DNA from: Flavobacterium sp.
Lineage (GTDB): Bacteria > Bacteroidota > Bacteroidia > Flavobacteriales > Flavobacteriaceae
Assembly: GCA_012270005.1 (NCBI GenBank)
Contig: JAAXJD010000065.1
Span: 1-45,396, forward strand
DNA: 45,396 bases
Direction: 5' to 3'
Part shown: in pieces, positions 9,367-15,824 of the stretch
How positions within the stretch are numbered: the first letter of the stretch is position 1
How the letters are laid out: every line of letters begins with the position of its first letter
Made by a program: the position numbers and the translations under genes
The notes under the pieces: model-generated
What the model was told of the DNA's origin: nothing
Seen by the model: only the letters and a program-made list of their open reading frames with translations
Database searches by the model: none

Positions 9367-9374
9367 CAAAGATA
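9367..9374 (-). promoter_or_regulatory. Candidate -7 promoter box for the DUF3050 gene
   Basis: On the minus strand this reads TATCTTTG, matching TAnnTTTG, about 75 nt upstream of the ATG at 9294. A second match (TAAATTTG, 9318-9311) lies closer to the start. No TTG at the ideal distance supports either over the other. Confidence 0.35.
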
Positions 9375-9521
9375 ATGCCTCTTTATGATAAGAATACGTA
9401 AAACAAACGCCAAAATTCTCAAAATATTTGCAATAAATCTATGATCTTAATTACGTAATAGGTTACGAAAAGGTTTTCTGTTAATAACAAAATTGATTTA
9501 CAATGGCTTACGGGTATAAAA

Positions 9522-9546
9522 AAATCCTGCCCATTGGGCAGGATTT
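9522..9546 (-). terminator. Intrinsic terminator of the rplM-rpsI-rpsB-tsf operon
   Basis: AAATCCTGCCC / GGGCAGGATTT form an 11-bp perfect stem with a 3-nt loop. On the minus strand a run of T follows. It lies 30 nt after the tsf stop codon. Confidence 0.92.
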
Positions 9547-9575
9547 GAAGCTTTATAAAAGTGGTGCTGCTTTAA

Positions 9576-10400
9576 TTAAGCAAGTGCAACCCTTTTAAAA
9601 CCTGTAACTACTAGAGCTGCATCTACAGACTTAACATACTGGCTTACGCTTAGTTTGTTGTCTTTAATGTAATCCTGGTTTACAAGTGTGTTATCTTTAA
9701 AGAAACGGCCTAGTTTACCTTTAGCAATGTTATCTAGCATAGCTTCCGGCTTACCTTCCTGACGAAGTTGATCTTTAGCAATTTCAATTTCTTTTTCAAT
9801 AGTAGCAGCGTCTACACCATCTTCGTTAAGCGCTATAGGAGCCATAGCGGCAGCCTGCATAGCTACGTTACGAGCAGCTTCTTCTGCACCTTCTACGTTA
9901 GCAGAAAGGCTTACAAGAGTAGCAATACGGTTACCCGCGTGGATGTAAGAACCTACAAATGCACCGCTAAGTTTTTCAAATGAACCGATTTCAATTTTTT
10001 CACCGATTACACCTGTTTGCTCAGTAAGTTTTTCACCTACAGTAATGCTTTCGTAAGGCTTGGCAAGAAGTTCTTCAAGAGAAGCGCTTTCAAGGGCAAG
10101 AGCAGCAAAGTCGTTAGCCAGTTTAAGGAATGATTCGATTTTAGCTACGAAGTCAGTTTCGCAGTTAAGAGAAAGCACTACACCTTCAGTTTTGTCAGCG
10201 TTTACAACAGCTATAACAGCACCTTCGCTAGATTCGCGGTCAGCCCTGTTAGCAGCAACTTTCTGACCCTTCTTACGAAGGATTTCAATTGCTTTGTCGA
10301 AATCGCCTTCAGCTTCTACAAGCGCTTTTTTACAGTCCATCATACCTGCGCCTGTTACCTGGCGTAGTTTGTTTACGTCTGCAGCAGTAATATTTGCCAT
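9576..10400 (-). CDS. tsf: Elongation factor Ts
   Basis: EF-Ts is the nucleotide exchange factor of EF-Tu. I start it at MANITAADVNKLRQ (ATG at 10400); an in-frame extension to 10490 lacks family similarity. The 274-residue protein has the N-terminal UBA-like domain with GAGMMDCKKAL (residues 15-25), the EF-Tu-contact region around CETDFVAK (near 80), and the core and dimerisation region ending TGFKRVALA. The length is close to that of E. coli EF-Ts; many flavobacterial homologues are longer because of an insertion in the dimerisation domain. It is the last gene of the operon, 115 nt after rpsB. Confidence 0.94.
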   Translation of the reverse strand: MANITAADVNKLRQVTGAGMMDCKKALVEAEGDFDKAIEILRKKGQKVAANRADRESSEGAVIAVVNADKTEGVVLSLNCETDFVAKIESFLKLANDFAALALESASLEELLAKPYESITVGEKLTEQTGVIGEKIEIGSFEKLSGAFVGSYIHAGNRIATLVSLSANVEGAEEAARNVAMQAAAMAPIALNEDGVDAATIEKEIEIAKDQLRQEGKPEAMLDNIAKGKLGRFFKDNTLVNQDYIKDNKLSVSQYVKSVDAALVVTGFKRVALA

Positions 10401-10443
10401 TTTAATATGTTGTTTTTTATTTGATGTTGTACTTAAAAAAAAT

Positions 10444-10499
10444 AAAGCCGTTATACAGATAATGCCACAAATGTAAACACTACCCCGCACAACGGCTTT
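10444..10499 (-). terminator. Weak stem between rpsB and tsf
   Basis: AAAGCCGTT (10444-10452) and AACGGCTTT (10491-10499) are perfect 9-nt complements separated by 38 nt, with a T-rich tract following on the minus strand. It could be a leaky terminator or an RNA-processing stem between rpsB and tsf. The large loop makes a strong terminator unlikely. Confidence 0.4.
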
Positions 10500-10515
10500 A
10501 CTGTAATGTTAATTT

Positions 10516-11286
10516 TTATTCTTCCGAAGTAGTGGCAGGAGCTTCAGCAGCTACAGTTTCTGCAGCAGGAAGGTCTTGTGTATCTTCTTTGTCAGACTTG
10601 CGGTCTGCAAGGCCTTCAGTGATAGCACCAGTTACAAGTGAAAGAACTTTTTCTATTGACTTAGAAGCATCGTCGTTAGCAGGGATTACATACTCTACCT
10701 GACGTGGGTCAGAGTTAGTATCAACCATTGCAAATACTGGAATGTTTAATTTTTGAGCTTCTTTTACTGCGATGTGTTCAGCCTTAATGTCTACTACAAA
10801 TAACGCGGCAGGAAGCCTTGTCATGTCTGCAATAGAACCAAGGTTTTTTTCAAGCTTAGCACGTAGACGATCTACCTGTAGGCGCTCTTTTTTAGAAAGA
10901 GTGTCAAATGTACCGTCTTTCTTCATTTTATCAATAGAAGCCATTTTTTTAACGGCTTTACGGATAGTAACGAAGTTAGTAAGCATACCACCAGGCCACC
11001 GTTCTGTGATGTAAGGCTGGTTAGCGGCAGCTGCTTTTTCAGCTACGATGTCTTTAGCTTGTTTTTTTGTGGCAACGAAAAGGATTTTTCGGCCAGAAGC
11101 AGCGATTTTTTTAAGGGCTTCGTTAGCCTCTTCTATTTTAGCTGCAGTTTTATACAGGTTGATAATGTGTATACCATTACGCTCCATGTATATATACGGG
11201 GCCATGTTTGGGTCCCATTTCCTGGTCATGTGTCCAAAGTGAACACCTGCTTCCAGTAATTCTTTTACATCTACTTTGTTTGCCAT
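10516..11286 (-). CDS. rpsB: 30S ribosomal protein S2
   Basis: The 256-residue protein matches S2 throughout, with conserved segments ELLEAGVHFGHMTRKWDP, FVATKKQA, ITERWPGGMLTNF and PVFAMVDTNSDP. The C-terminus carries a short acidic, Ala/Glu-rich tail (about 225-256) that is variable in the family. S2 binds the 30S body late in assembly. It is followed by tsf, as in most bacteria, and preceded by a 173-nt leader (11287-11459) that may be structured. Confidence 0.96.
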   Translation of the reverse strand: MANKVDVKELLEAGVHFGHMTRKWDPNMAPYIYMERNGIHIINLYKTAAKIEEANEALKKIAASGRKILFVATKKQAKDIVAEKAAAANQPYITERWPGGMLTNFVTIRKAVKKMASIDKMKKDGTFDTLSKKERLQVDRLRAKLEKNLGSIADMTRLPAALFVVDIKAEHIAVKEAQKLNIPVFAMVDTNSDPRQVEYVIPANDDASKSIEKVLSLVTGAITEGLADRKSDKEDTQDLPAAETVAAEAPATTSEE

Positions 11287-11459
11287 TTTTGTAATAGTTT
11301 ACGTTCTGTTGAGTAAGCAATGCTCAGGTGGCTTATAGTAAAGGCCCTGTGCATTTAGATGCTAAACTAACCCTTCGCCTCGGCGGGGCAACAGCAACAT
11401 GGTTTCTTGTTATTAAATCAATAATCAGTATCCTGAGCAATTTCAGGAAGAGACAAATA
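11287..11459 (-). promoter_or_regulatory. Possible structured leader of rpsB
   Basis: The 173-nt gap between rpsI and rpsB holds no gene and no clear promoter or terminator. Two pairings compete for the same bases. One is a local hairpin TCCTGA / TCAGGA (about 11431-11448). The other is a long-range 7-bp pairing of GCTCAGG (11322-11328) with CCTGAGC (11432-11438). A switch controlling S2 synthesis is possible; the support is by eye only. Confidence 0.3.
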
Positions 11460-11798
11460 TTAACGTTTAGAGAACTGGAATCTCTTACGGGCTTTCTTCT
11501 GGCCGAATTTCTTACGTTCTACCATACGAGGATCCCTTGTTAATAGTCCTTCTGGTTTAAGGATGCTTCTGTTTTCAGCATCAACTTCGCACATAGCGCG
11601 AGCGATAGCCATACGTACAGCTTCAGCCTGGCCAGTAATACCACCACCATATACATTTACTTTTACGTCAAAGTTCTCTACTGAGTTAGTAAGAGAAAGT
11701 GGCTGACGCACTTTGTATTGTAGTGTAGCAGTAGGGAAGTATACAGCAACATCTTTTTTGTTAACCGTAATTTTTCCTTCACCCGGAGTTAGGTACAT
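11460..11798 (-). CDS. rpsI: 30S ribosomal protein S9, 5' end disrupted
   Basis: S9 is an essential small-subunit protein whose C-terminal arginine contacts P-site tRNA. From the ATG at 11798 the 112 residues match S9, including [18 protein letters not shown] and the C-terminal [16 protein letters not shown]. Homologues of about 128 residues start with an M-x-x-IHKIGRRKTAVAR stretch. Upstream and in frame, the sequence encodes [19 protein letters not shown] directly before M-Y-L-T. The expected start codon position is ATT (11844-11846), the expected Gly is TGA (11823-11825), and the two expected Arg codons read ATT and AGT. The visible ORF thus lacks about 16 conserved residues. I suspect a sequence error or a real recent lesion. 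It is the second gene of the operon. Confidence 0.8.
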   Translation of the reverse strand: MYLTPGEGKITVNKKDVAVYFPTATLQYKVRQPLSLTNSVENFDVKVNVYGGGITGQAEAVRMAIARAMCEVDAENRSILKPEGLLTRDPRMVERKKFGQKKARKRFQFSKR

Positions 11799-11847
11799 AC
11801 GTGCAACTGCAGTTTTACTAATTCAGATTTTGTGTATAGTCGCAATA

Positions 11848-12303
11848 TTACTTTAGGTCGTTTAAGTTAACGGTTTTAGGAGTCTGAGCAGCATGTTTGT
11901 GGTCAGGTCCTACGTATACATTTAGGTTACGGAAAAGCTGAGCGCCAAGTTTGTTCTTAGGCAGCATTCCTTTAACCGCTTTTTCTACTAAAATTGCAGG
12001 GTTCTTAGCCATTACGTTTTTAGCAGAAAGACTTCTTTGCCCACCTGGGTAACCGGTATGACGGATGTACGTCTTATCTTCCAGTTTGTTCCCGGTAAGG
12101 TTGATTTTGTCAGCGTTGATAACAATTACGTTATCGCCACAGTCAACGTGCGGAGTATAATTTGTTTTGTATTTACCTCTTAAAAGCATCGCAACTTTTG
12201 AAGCAAAACGTCCCAGATTATGCCCTTCAGCATCAACAACTATCCACTCTTTTTGTGCAGTGGCCTTGTTTGCAGAAACTGTTTTGTAGCTTAATGTGTT
12301 CAC
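11848..12303 (-). CDS. rplM: 50S ribosomal protein L13
   Basis: The 151-residue protein is a full-length L13. Family segments include WIVVDAEGHNLGRFASKVA, LRGKYKTNYTPHVDCGDNV, INADKINLTGNKL, YIRHTGYPGG and AVKGMLPKN. L13 binds 23S rRNA early in 50S assembly. It is the first gene of rplM-rpsI-rpsB-tsf, one nucleotide from where rpsI should begin. A good -33/-7 promoter lies at 12349-12378. Confidence 0.96.
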   Translation of the reverse strand: MNTLSYKTVSANKATAQKEWIVVDAEGHNLGRFASKVAMLLRGKYKTNYTPHVDCGDNVIVINADKINLTGNKLEDKTYIRHTGYPGGQRSLSAKNVMAKNPAILVEKAVKGMLPKNKLGAQLFRNLNVYVGPDHKHAAQTPKTVNLNDLK

Positions 12304-12348
12304 AGTAAATTATTTTAATTAAACATTCCATCCCCAATAAAGGGAGTG

Positions 12349-12378
12349 CAAAAGTACAATTATTTATGTGAAATACAA
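12349..12378 (-). promoter_or_regulatory. Promoter of the rplM operon
   Basis: On the minus strand a TTG (12378-12376), a 19-nt spacer and TACTTTTG (12356-12349) match the Bacteroidota promoter TTG-N19-TAnnTTTG. Transcription would start about 40 nt upstream of the rplM ATG. Confidence 0.65.
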
Positions 12379-12496
12379 ATACGTAGCAAAAAGTTTTACT
12401 CACAATGTATTTTATACCGTGCACCGTACTAAAACTGCATCTTTTTGAGGGTGTGCTATTTATTAACAACTACAAATTTCGAAACAGCTAATTTAT

Positions 12497-12504
12497 TATA
12501 TTTG
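12497..12504 (+). promoter_or_regulatory. Candidate -7 promoter box for the small envelope protein gene
   Basis: TATATTTG matches TAnnTTTG and lies about 42 nt upstream of the ATG at 12546. No clear -33 TTG is present at the usual spacing. Confidence 0.45.
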
Positions 12505-12545
12505 ATAAATTGATTACCGCTTACCCAACCTAACCTTTTTATAGT

Positions 12546-12977
12546 ATGAAAAATATTGTTTTACTTGTATGCGCCTTATTATTAGTGTGCTGTTCTGCTA
12601 ACCGTTCTGTAAGCATGGCAGGTACTTATAAAGCCCCTGAATGGAGTATCCCTGAATTAGTTTTAGCGAGGTTAAAAAATATGTCGGTTGCTGCAAACGA
12701 ACACCTGGACCTTAAAAAGGATTTCACTTTTACCTATTCTAATTGTTCTATAAACGGAAGTGGCCATTGGAAGCTAAATAACGATACCTTACTCGTTTAT
12801 TTTAAAAAGAAGCGTTTAATCATTGATGAACTAAATGATGATCCTAAATATAAGCCAGCTACACGATGCGATTCTATACCATGGAAATTTTTCGTAAGTA
12901 AAAACGGCACTGTTATTAAATATTTTGAAAAGCGAAAAAACGGTAGAACCATGTTGGTTGAGCTACACAGATATTAG
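12546..12977 (+). CDS. Small exported protein of unknown function, possible lipoprotein
   Basis: The 143-residue protein is not recognised. It starts with a hydrophobic signal sequence ending VCCSANR, so it may be lipidated at Cys15 or Cys16, although the -1 position is not ideal for a lipobox. The mature part has a short GxWKLNNDTLLVYF pattern (about 77-92) seen in many small Bacteroidota lipocalin- or DUF-like envelope proteins, where a blank state is compared with displayed text-like beta strands. It has no catalytic motif. It is a single gene between the divergent rplM operon and the M13 peptidase, with its own -7 box. Confidence 0.65.
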   Translation: MKNIVLLVCALLLVCCSANRSVSMAGTYKAPEWSIPELVLARLKNMSVAANEHLDLKKDFTFTYSNCSINGSGHWKLNNDTLLVYFKKKRLIIDELNDDPKYKPATRCDSIPWKFFVSKNGTVIKYFEKRKNGRTMLVELHRY

Positions 12978-13058
12978 AGCTATTAAGTTACTTATTAACA
13001 ATAATTAAAAAAAATCAAATATTTAATTATAGATAAGTAATTTCCATGATACTTAGGT

Positions 13059-13087
13059 TTGATTTTATTGAGTATTTTATAAGTTTG
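13059..13087 (+). promoter_or_regulatory. Promoter of the M13 peptidase gene
   Basis: TTG (13059-13061), an 18-nt spacer and TAAGTTTG (13080-13087) match the Bacteroidota -33/-7 consensus. The ATG is 37 nt after the -7 box. Confidence 0.6.
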
Positions 13088-13123
13088 TTTTGTATTTACA
13101 GTTAAACACAAAACACAAACTGC

Positions 13124-15148
13124 ATGATTTCAAAAAAAATACTCCTTACGGCAGCCGCAGTGGCAGCATTAGCGGCCTGTTCTAAGAAAGAAACACCCGC
13201 CGGGCCAGATCCGCTGGTGGTAAACCGGGATACTACCGTAAGCCCTGCCGAAGATTTTTTTATGTATGCCAATGGTGGCTGGTTTAAAAAGCACCCCATA
13301 CCGGCGTCTGACCGTAGTAACGGGATTTTCCGTACCATACAAGATACAGTAAACGCCCAGGTGCGTAAAATATGCGAAACATCGGCAGCCAGGACAGACG
13401 CCCGTAAAGGCAGTAACGAACAAAAGATAGGCGATTTTTACGGTAGCGGTATGGATACCCTGGCCATAAACAAAGCCGGCGTTACCCCGCTTGCACCATA
13501 CTTTAAACAAATAGATGCTATAACTACGCCAAATGATGTAGCTATGGTTATGGCGGCATTGCGCCCGGCAGGTATTCGCCCGGGCTTTGGCTTTTATGTA
13601 GGGCAGGATGACCGTAATAGTGCCGAATATGCTGCGCAGTTTATGCAGGGTGGCCTGGGGTTGGGTAACCGCGACTACTATTTTAATACTGATGCCGAAG
13701 CAGTTAACATTCGTAAGGAATACCTGAAGCACCTGGAGGCCATGCTTAAGCTGGGTAATATTACCGGGGCTGCACAGGACGTTATGAACCTTGAAACGGA
13801 GCTGGCTAAAAATTCGCGTAAGCTGGAGGCATTAAGAGATCCCGAGAAAAATTATAATAAGATGGATTTGGCAGCGTTTAAACCCCTTATGCCCGCCATT
13901 ACTACCGATGCACTCCTTAAAGAACTGGGCGTTAAAAATGTAAAAACGGGTATTGTAGGCCAGCCGGAATTTTTTACGGGGCTTAATAAAGTGCTTACCA
14001 CATTTACGGTAGACCAGTGGAAAACATACCTTAAATGGAATGTAATTAACAGCATGGCTCAGTACCTTTCTACGCCGGTAGAAAAGCAGGATTTCCACTT
14101 TTTTAGTACGGTTATGGGTGGCGTGTCTGAACAAAAGCCGCGCTGGGAACGTGTGGTAAACGAAACCAACGGTGCCCTGGGCGAACTTATAGGTCAGGTA
14201 TACGTTAAAGATTATCTGCCGGAAGGCACTAAAGAAAAGCTCCTTGAAATAGGTAATAACATTAAGGCGGTGTATGCAGACCATATTAAAAAACTGGACT
14301 GGATGAGCGAACCTACCAAAGTAAAAGCGCTTAACAAGCTGGATAAAATTATAATGAAAGTGGGCTACCCGGATAAGTGGAAAGACATGAGTAGTGTAAA
14401 CATTACCCGCGCTTCGTATTGCGATAATGTGATGGCTGTAAACAAGTGGTCGTACAATGATATGGTAAACAGGCTAGGCAAGCCGGTAGACAGAACCGAG
14501 TGGAGTATGTATCCGCAAACCTACAATGCGTATTATAATCCCAGTAATAATGAAATCGTGGTGCCTGCCTGCAATATTATAGTGCCGGGCTTTGAAGGCC
14601 GCATGCCCGATGATGCCATACTGTATGGTATTATAGGTGGGAGCACCTTTGGGCACGAGATTACCCACGGCTTTGATGACCAGGGCAGCCAGTACGACGA
14701 GAAGGGTAACCTTAACAACTGGTGGACTGCAGAGGACAGGAGGAAGTTTGAGGAAAGAACCGCACGTATTGTAAAGCAGTTTAACAAGTTTGAGGCACTG
14801 CCAGGCAAGTTTGTAAACGGCGATGCCACACAGGGCGAAAACATAGCCGACCTTGGTGGTGTGGTTATGGGTTACGAAGCTTTTCAAAAGACCAAACAGT
14901 GTAAGGATAACGAAAAGCTAGGTGGCTTTACACCGCAGCAGCGTTATTTCCTTGCGTACGGGTACGCGTGGATGGTAAACATTAAAAAAGAAGCGCTATC
15001 CCAGCAAATAATGACGGATGTACACGCTCCGGCAAAATTCCGTATAAATGGCCCGCTGGCTAATATACCGGAGTTTTATGAAGCCTTTGGTGTAAAACCG
15101 GGCGATAAAATGTACCAGCCCGATAGCCTTAGGGTATCTATCTGGTAA
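13124..15148 (+). CDS. M13 family (neprilysin/PepO-like) zinc metallopeptidase, lipoprotein
   Basis: The 674-residue protein has a lipoprotein signal peptide (LAAC, Cys19), so it should be anchored in the envelope. It has the M13 N-terminal domain (about 40-420) and the peptidase domain (about 465-674). The zinc motif HEITH is in GHEITHGFDDQGS, the third ligand Glu is in ENIADLGG, and the substrate-binding stretch NAYYNPSNNEIVVPA is present. The C-terminal WxC-like end of mammalian enzymes is reduced to a final Trp. The family cleaves short peptides. It is a single gene with a good promoter and a terminator shared with its convergent neighbour. Confidence 0.93.
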   Translation: MISKKILLTAAAVAALAACSKKETPAGPDPLVVNRDTTVSPAEDFFMYANGGWFKKHPIPASDRSNGIFRTIQDTVNAQVRKICETSAARTDARKGSNEQKIGDFYGSGMDTLAINKAGVTPLAPYFKQIDAITTPNDVAMVMAALRPAGIRPGFGFYVGQDDRNSAEYAAQFMQGGLGLGNRDYYFNTDAEAVNIRKEYLKHLEAMLKLGNITGAAQDVMNLETELAKNSRKLEALRDPEKNYNKMDLAAFKPLMPAITTDALLKELGVKNVKTGIVGQPEFFTGLNKVLTTFTVDQWKTYLKWNVINSMAQYLSTPVEKQDFHFFSTVMGGVSEQKPRWERVVNETNGALGELIGQVYVKDYLPEGTKEKLLEIGNNIKAVYADHIKKLDWMSEPTKVKALNKLDKIIMKVGYPDKWKDMSSVNITRASYCDNVMAVNKWSYNDMVNRLGKPVDRTEWSMYPQTYNAYYNPSNNEIVVPACNIIVPGFEGRMPDDAILYGIIGGSTFGHEITHGFDDQGSQYDEKGNLNNWWTAEDRRKFEERTARIVKQFNKFEALPGKFVNGDATQGENIADLGGVVMGYEAFQKTKQCKDNEKLGGFTPQQRYFLAYGYAWMVNIKKEALSQQIMTDVHAPAKFRINGPLANIPEFYEAFGVKPGDKMYQPDSLRVSIW

Positions 15149-15172
15149 TGTTATACGCATAAGTGCAAATAC

Positions 15173-15204
15173 AAACGGCTGCCTTTATCGGGCAGCCGTT
15201 TTTT
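15173..15204. terminator. Bidirectional terminator between convergent genes
   Basis: AAACGGCTGCC / GGCAGCCGTTT form an 11-bp stem with a 7-nt loop and T-rich flanks on both strands. The right arm overlaps the final codons of the minus-strand lipoprotein gene, so one stem serves both genes. Confidence 0.85.
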
Positions 15205-15688
15205 GTTTCTTTGGTTTAAAAACCTTCAGCTTGGTGCTGTACAATACTTTGTAGGCGGGCTTGGGTTTACCCGTGCGTGCCACGTAGGCAAACTTATATT
15301 TTTTAGTGTCTGATGCAGATAGTACAACCTCATTGCCCGTATATGAGTCGAGTACACGGGTATCGGCAGTGTTGCTTATGGCTATGCGCTCTGCCAGGCC
15401 GGTGCCTTTGTCGGTTATAGGGTAGCCTTTGTATACCTGTTTCCCTGCGGAAACTACGGTAACCTCGCCGCCAATGAAGTTTTGCGTAAGCACCAGTACT
15501 GATTTTGTTTCGGCGCTGGCATCAAGGGTTTTTAGCAGCGTTGCCGTTTCTGCAGCCGACGCACCCTTAAATTTCTCACTGTAGGATATGTTGCTTATTT
15601 TACCCGCTGTGGCAGTGGTTTTGCGTTTTGTGCTTTTGCACATTACAAGCATTAGTGCCAGGGGTAGCAGCAGGAGTATCTTTTTCAT
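15185..15688 (-). CDS. Small lipoprotein of unknown function
   Basis: The 167-residue protein is not recognised. It has an N-terminal signal sequence ending LMLVMCKST, suggesting lipidation at Cys17 with an unusual Met at -1. A Ser/Thr/Lys-rich linker precedes a single beta-rich domain (about 35-150), followed by a very basic tail (KPKKQKTAAR). It has no enzyme motif. It is convergent with the M13 gene and shares its terminator. Confidence 0.6.
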   Translation of the reverse strand: MKKILLLLPLALMLVMCKSTKRKTTATAGKISNISYSEKFKGASAAETATLLKTLDASAETKSVLVLTQNFIGGEVTVVSAGKQVYKGYPITDKGTGLAERIAISNTADTRVLDSYTGNEVVLSASDTKKYKFAYVARTGKPKPAYKVLYSTKLKVFKPKKQKTAAR

Positions 15689-15771
15689 AATCGCGGCATT
15701 TTGCGTTAAAGATAATCTTACAACGGCGCACGTGCAAGTGCTTTAGTATTTATATAACGCCATAAAAAACC

Positions 15772-15799
15772 GAAAGGCTTCCCCTCATGGAAGCCTTTC
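15772..15799 (-). terminator. Terminator at the end of the susC-susD-susE-amylase arm
   Basis: GAAAGGCTT (15772-15780) and AAGCCTTTC (15791-15799) form a stem with CC/GG extensions. On the minus strand it lies just after the stop codon at 15825 and is followed by GGTTTTTTATG. Confidence 0.85.
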
Positions 15800-15824
15800 T
15801 TCATTGAAACAAAATTAACCCAAA

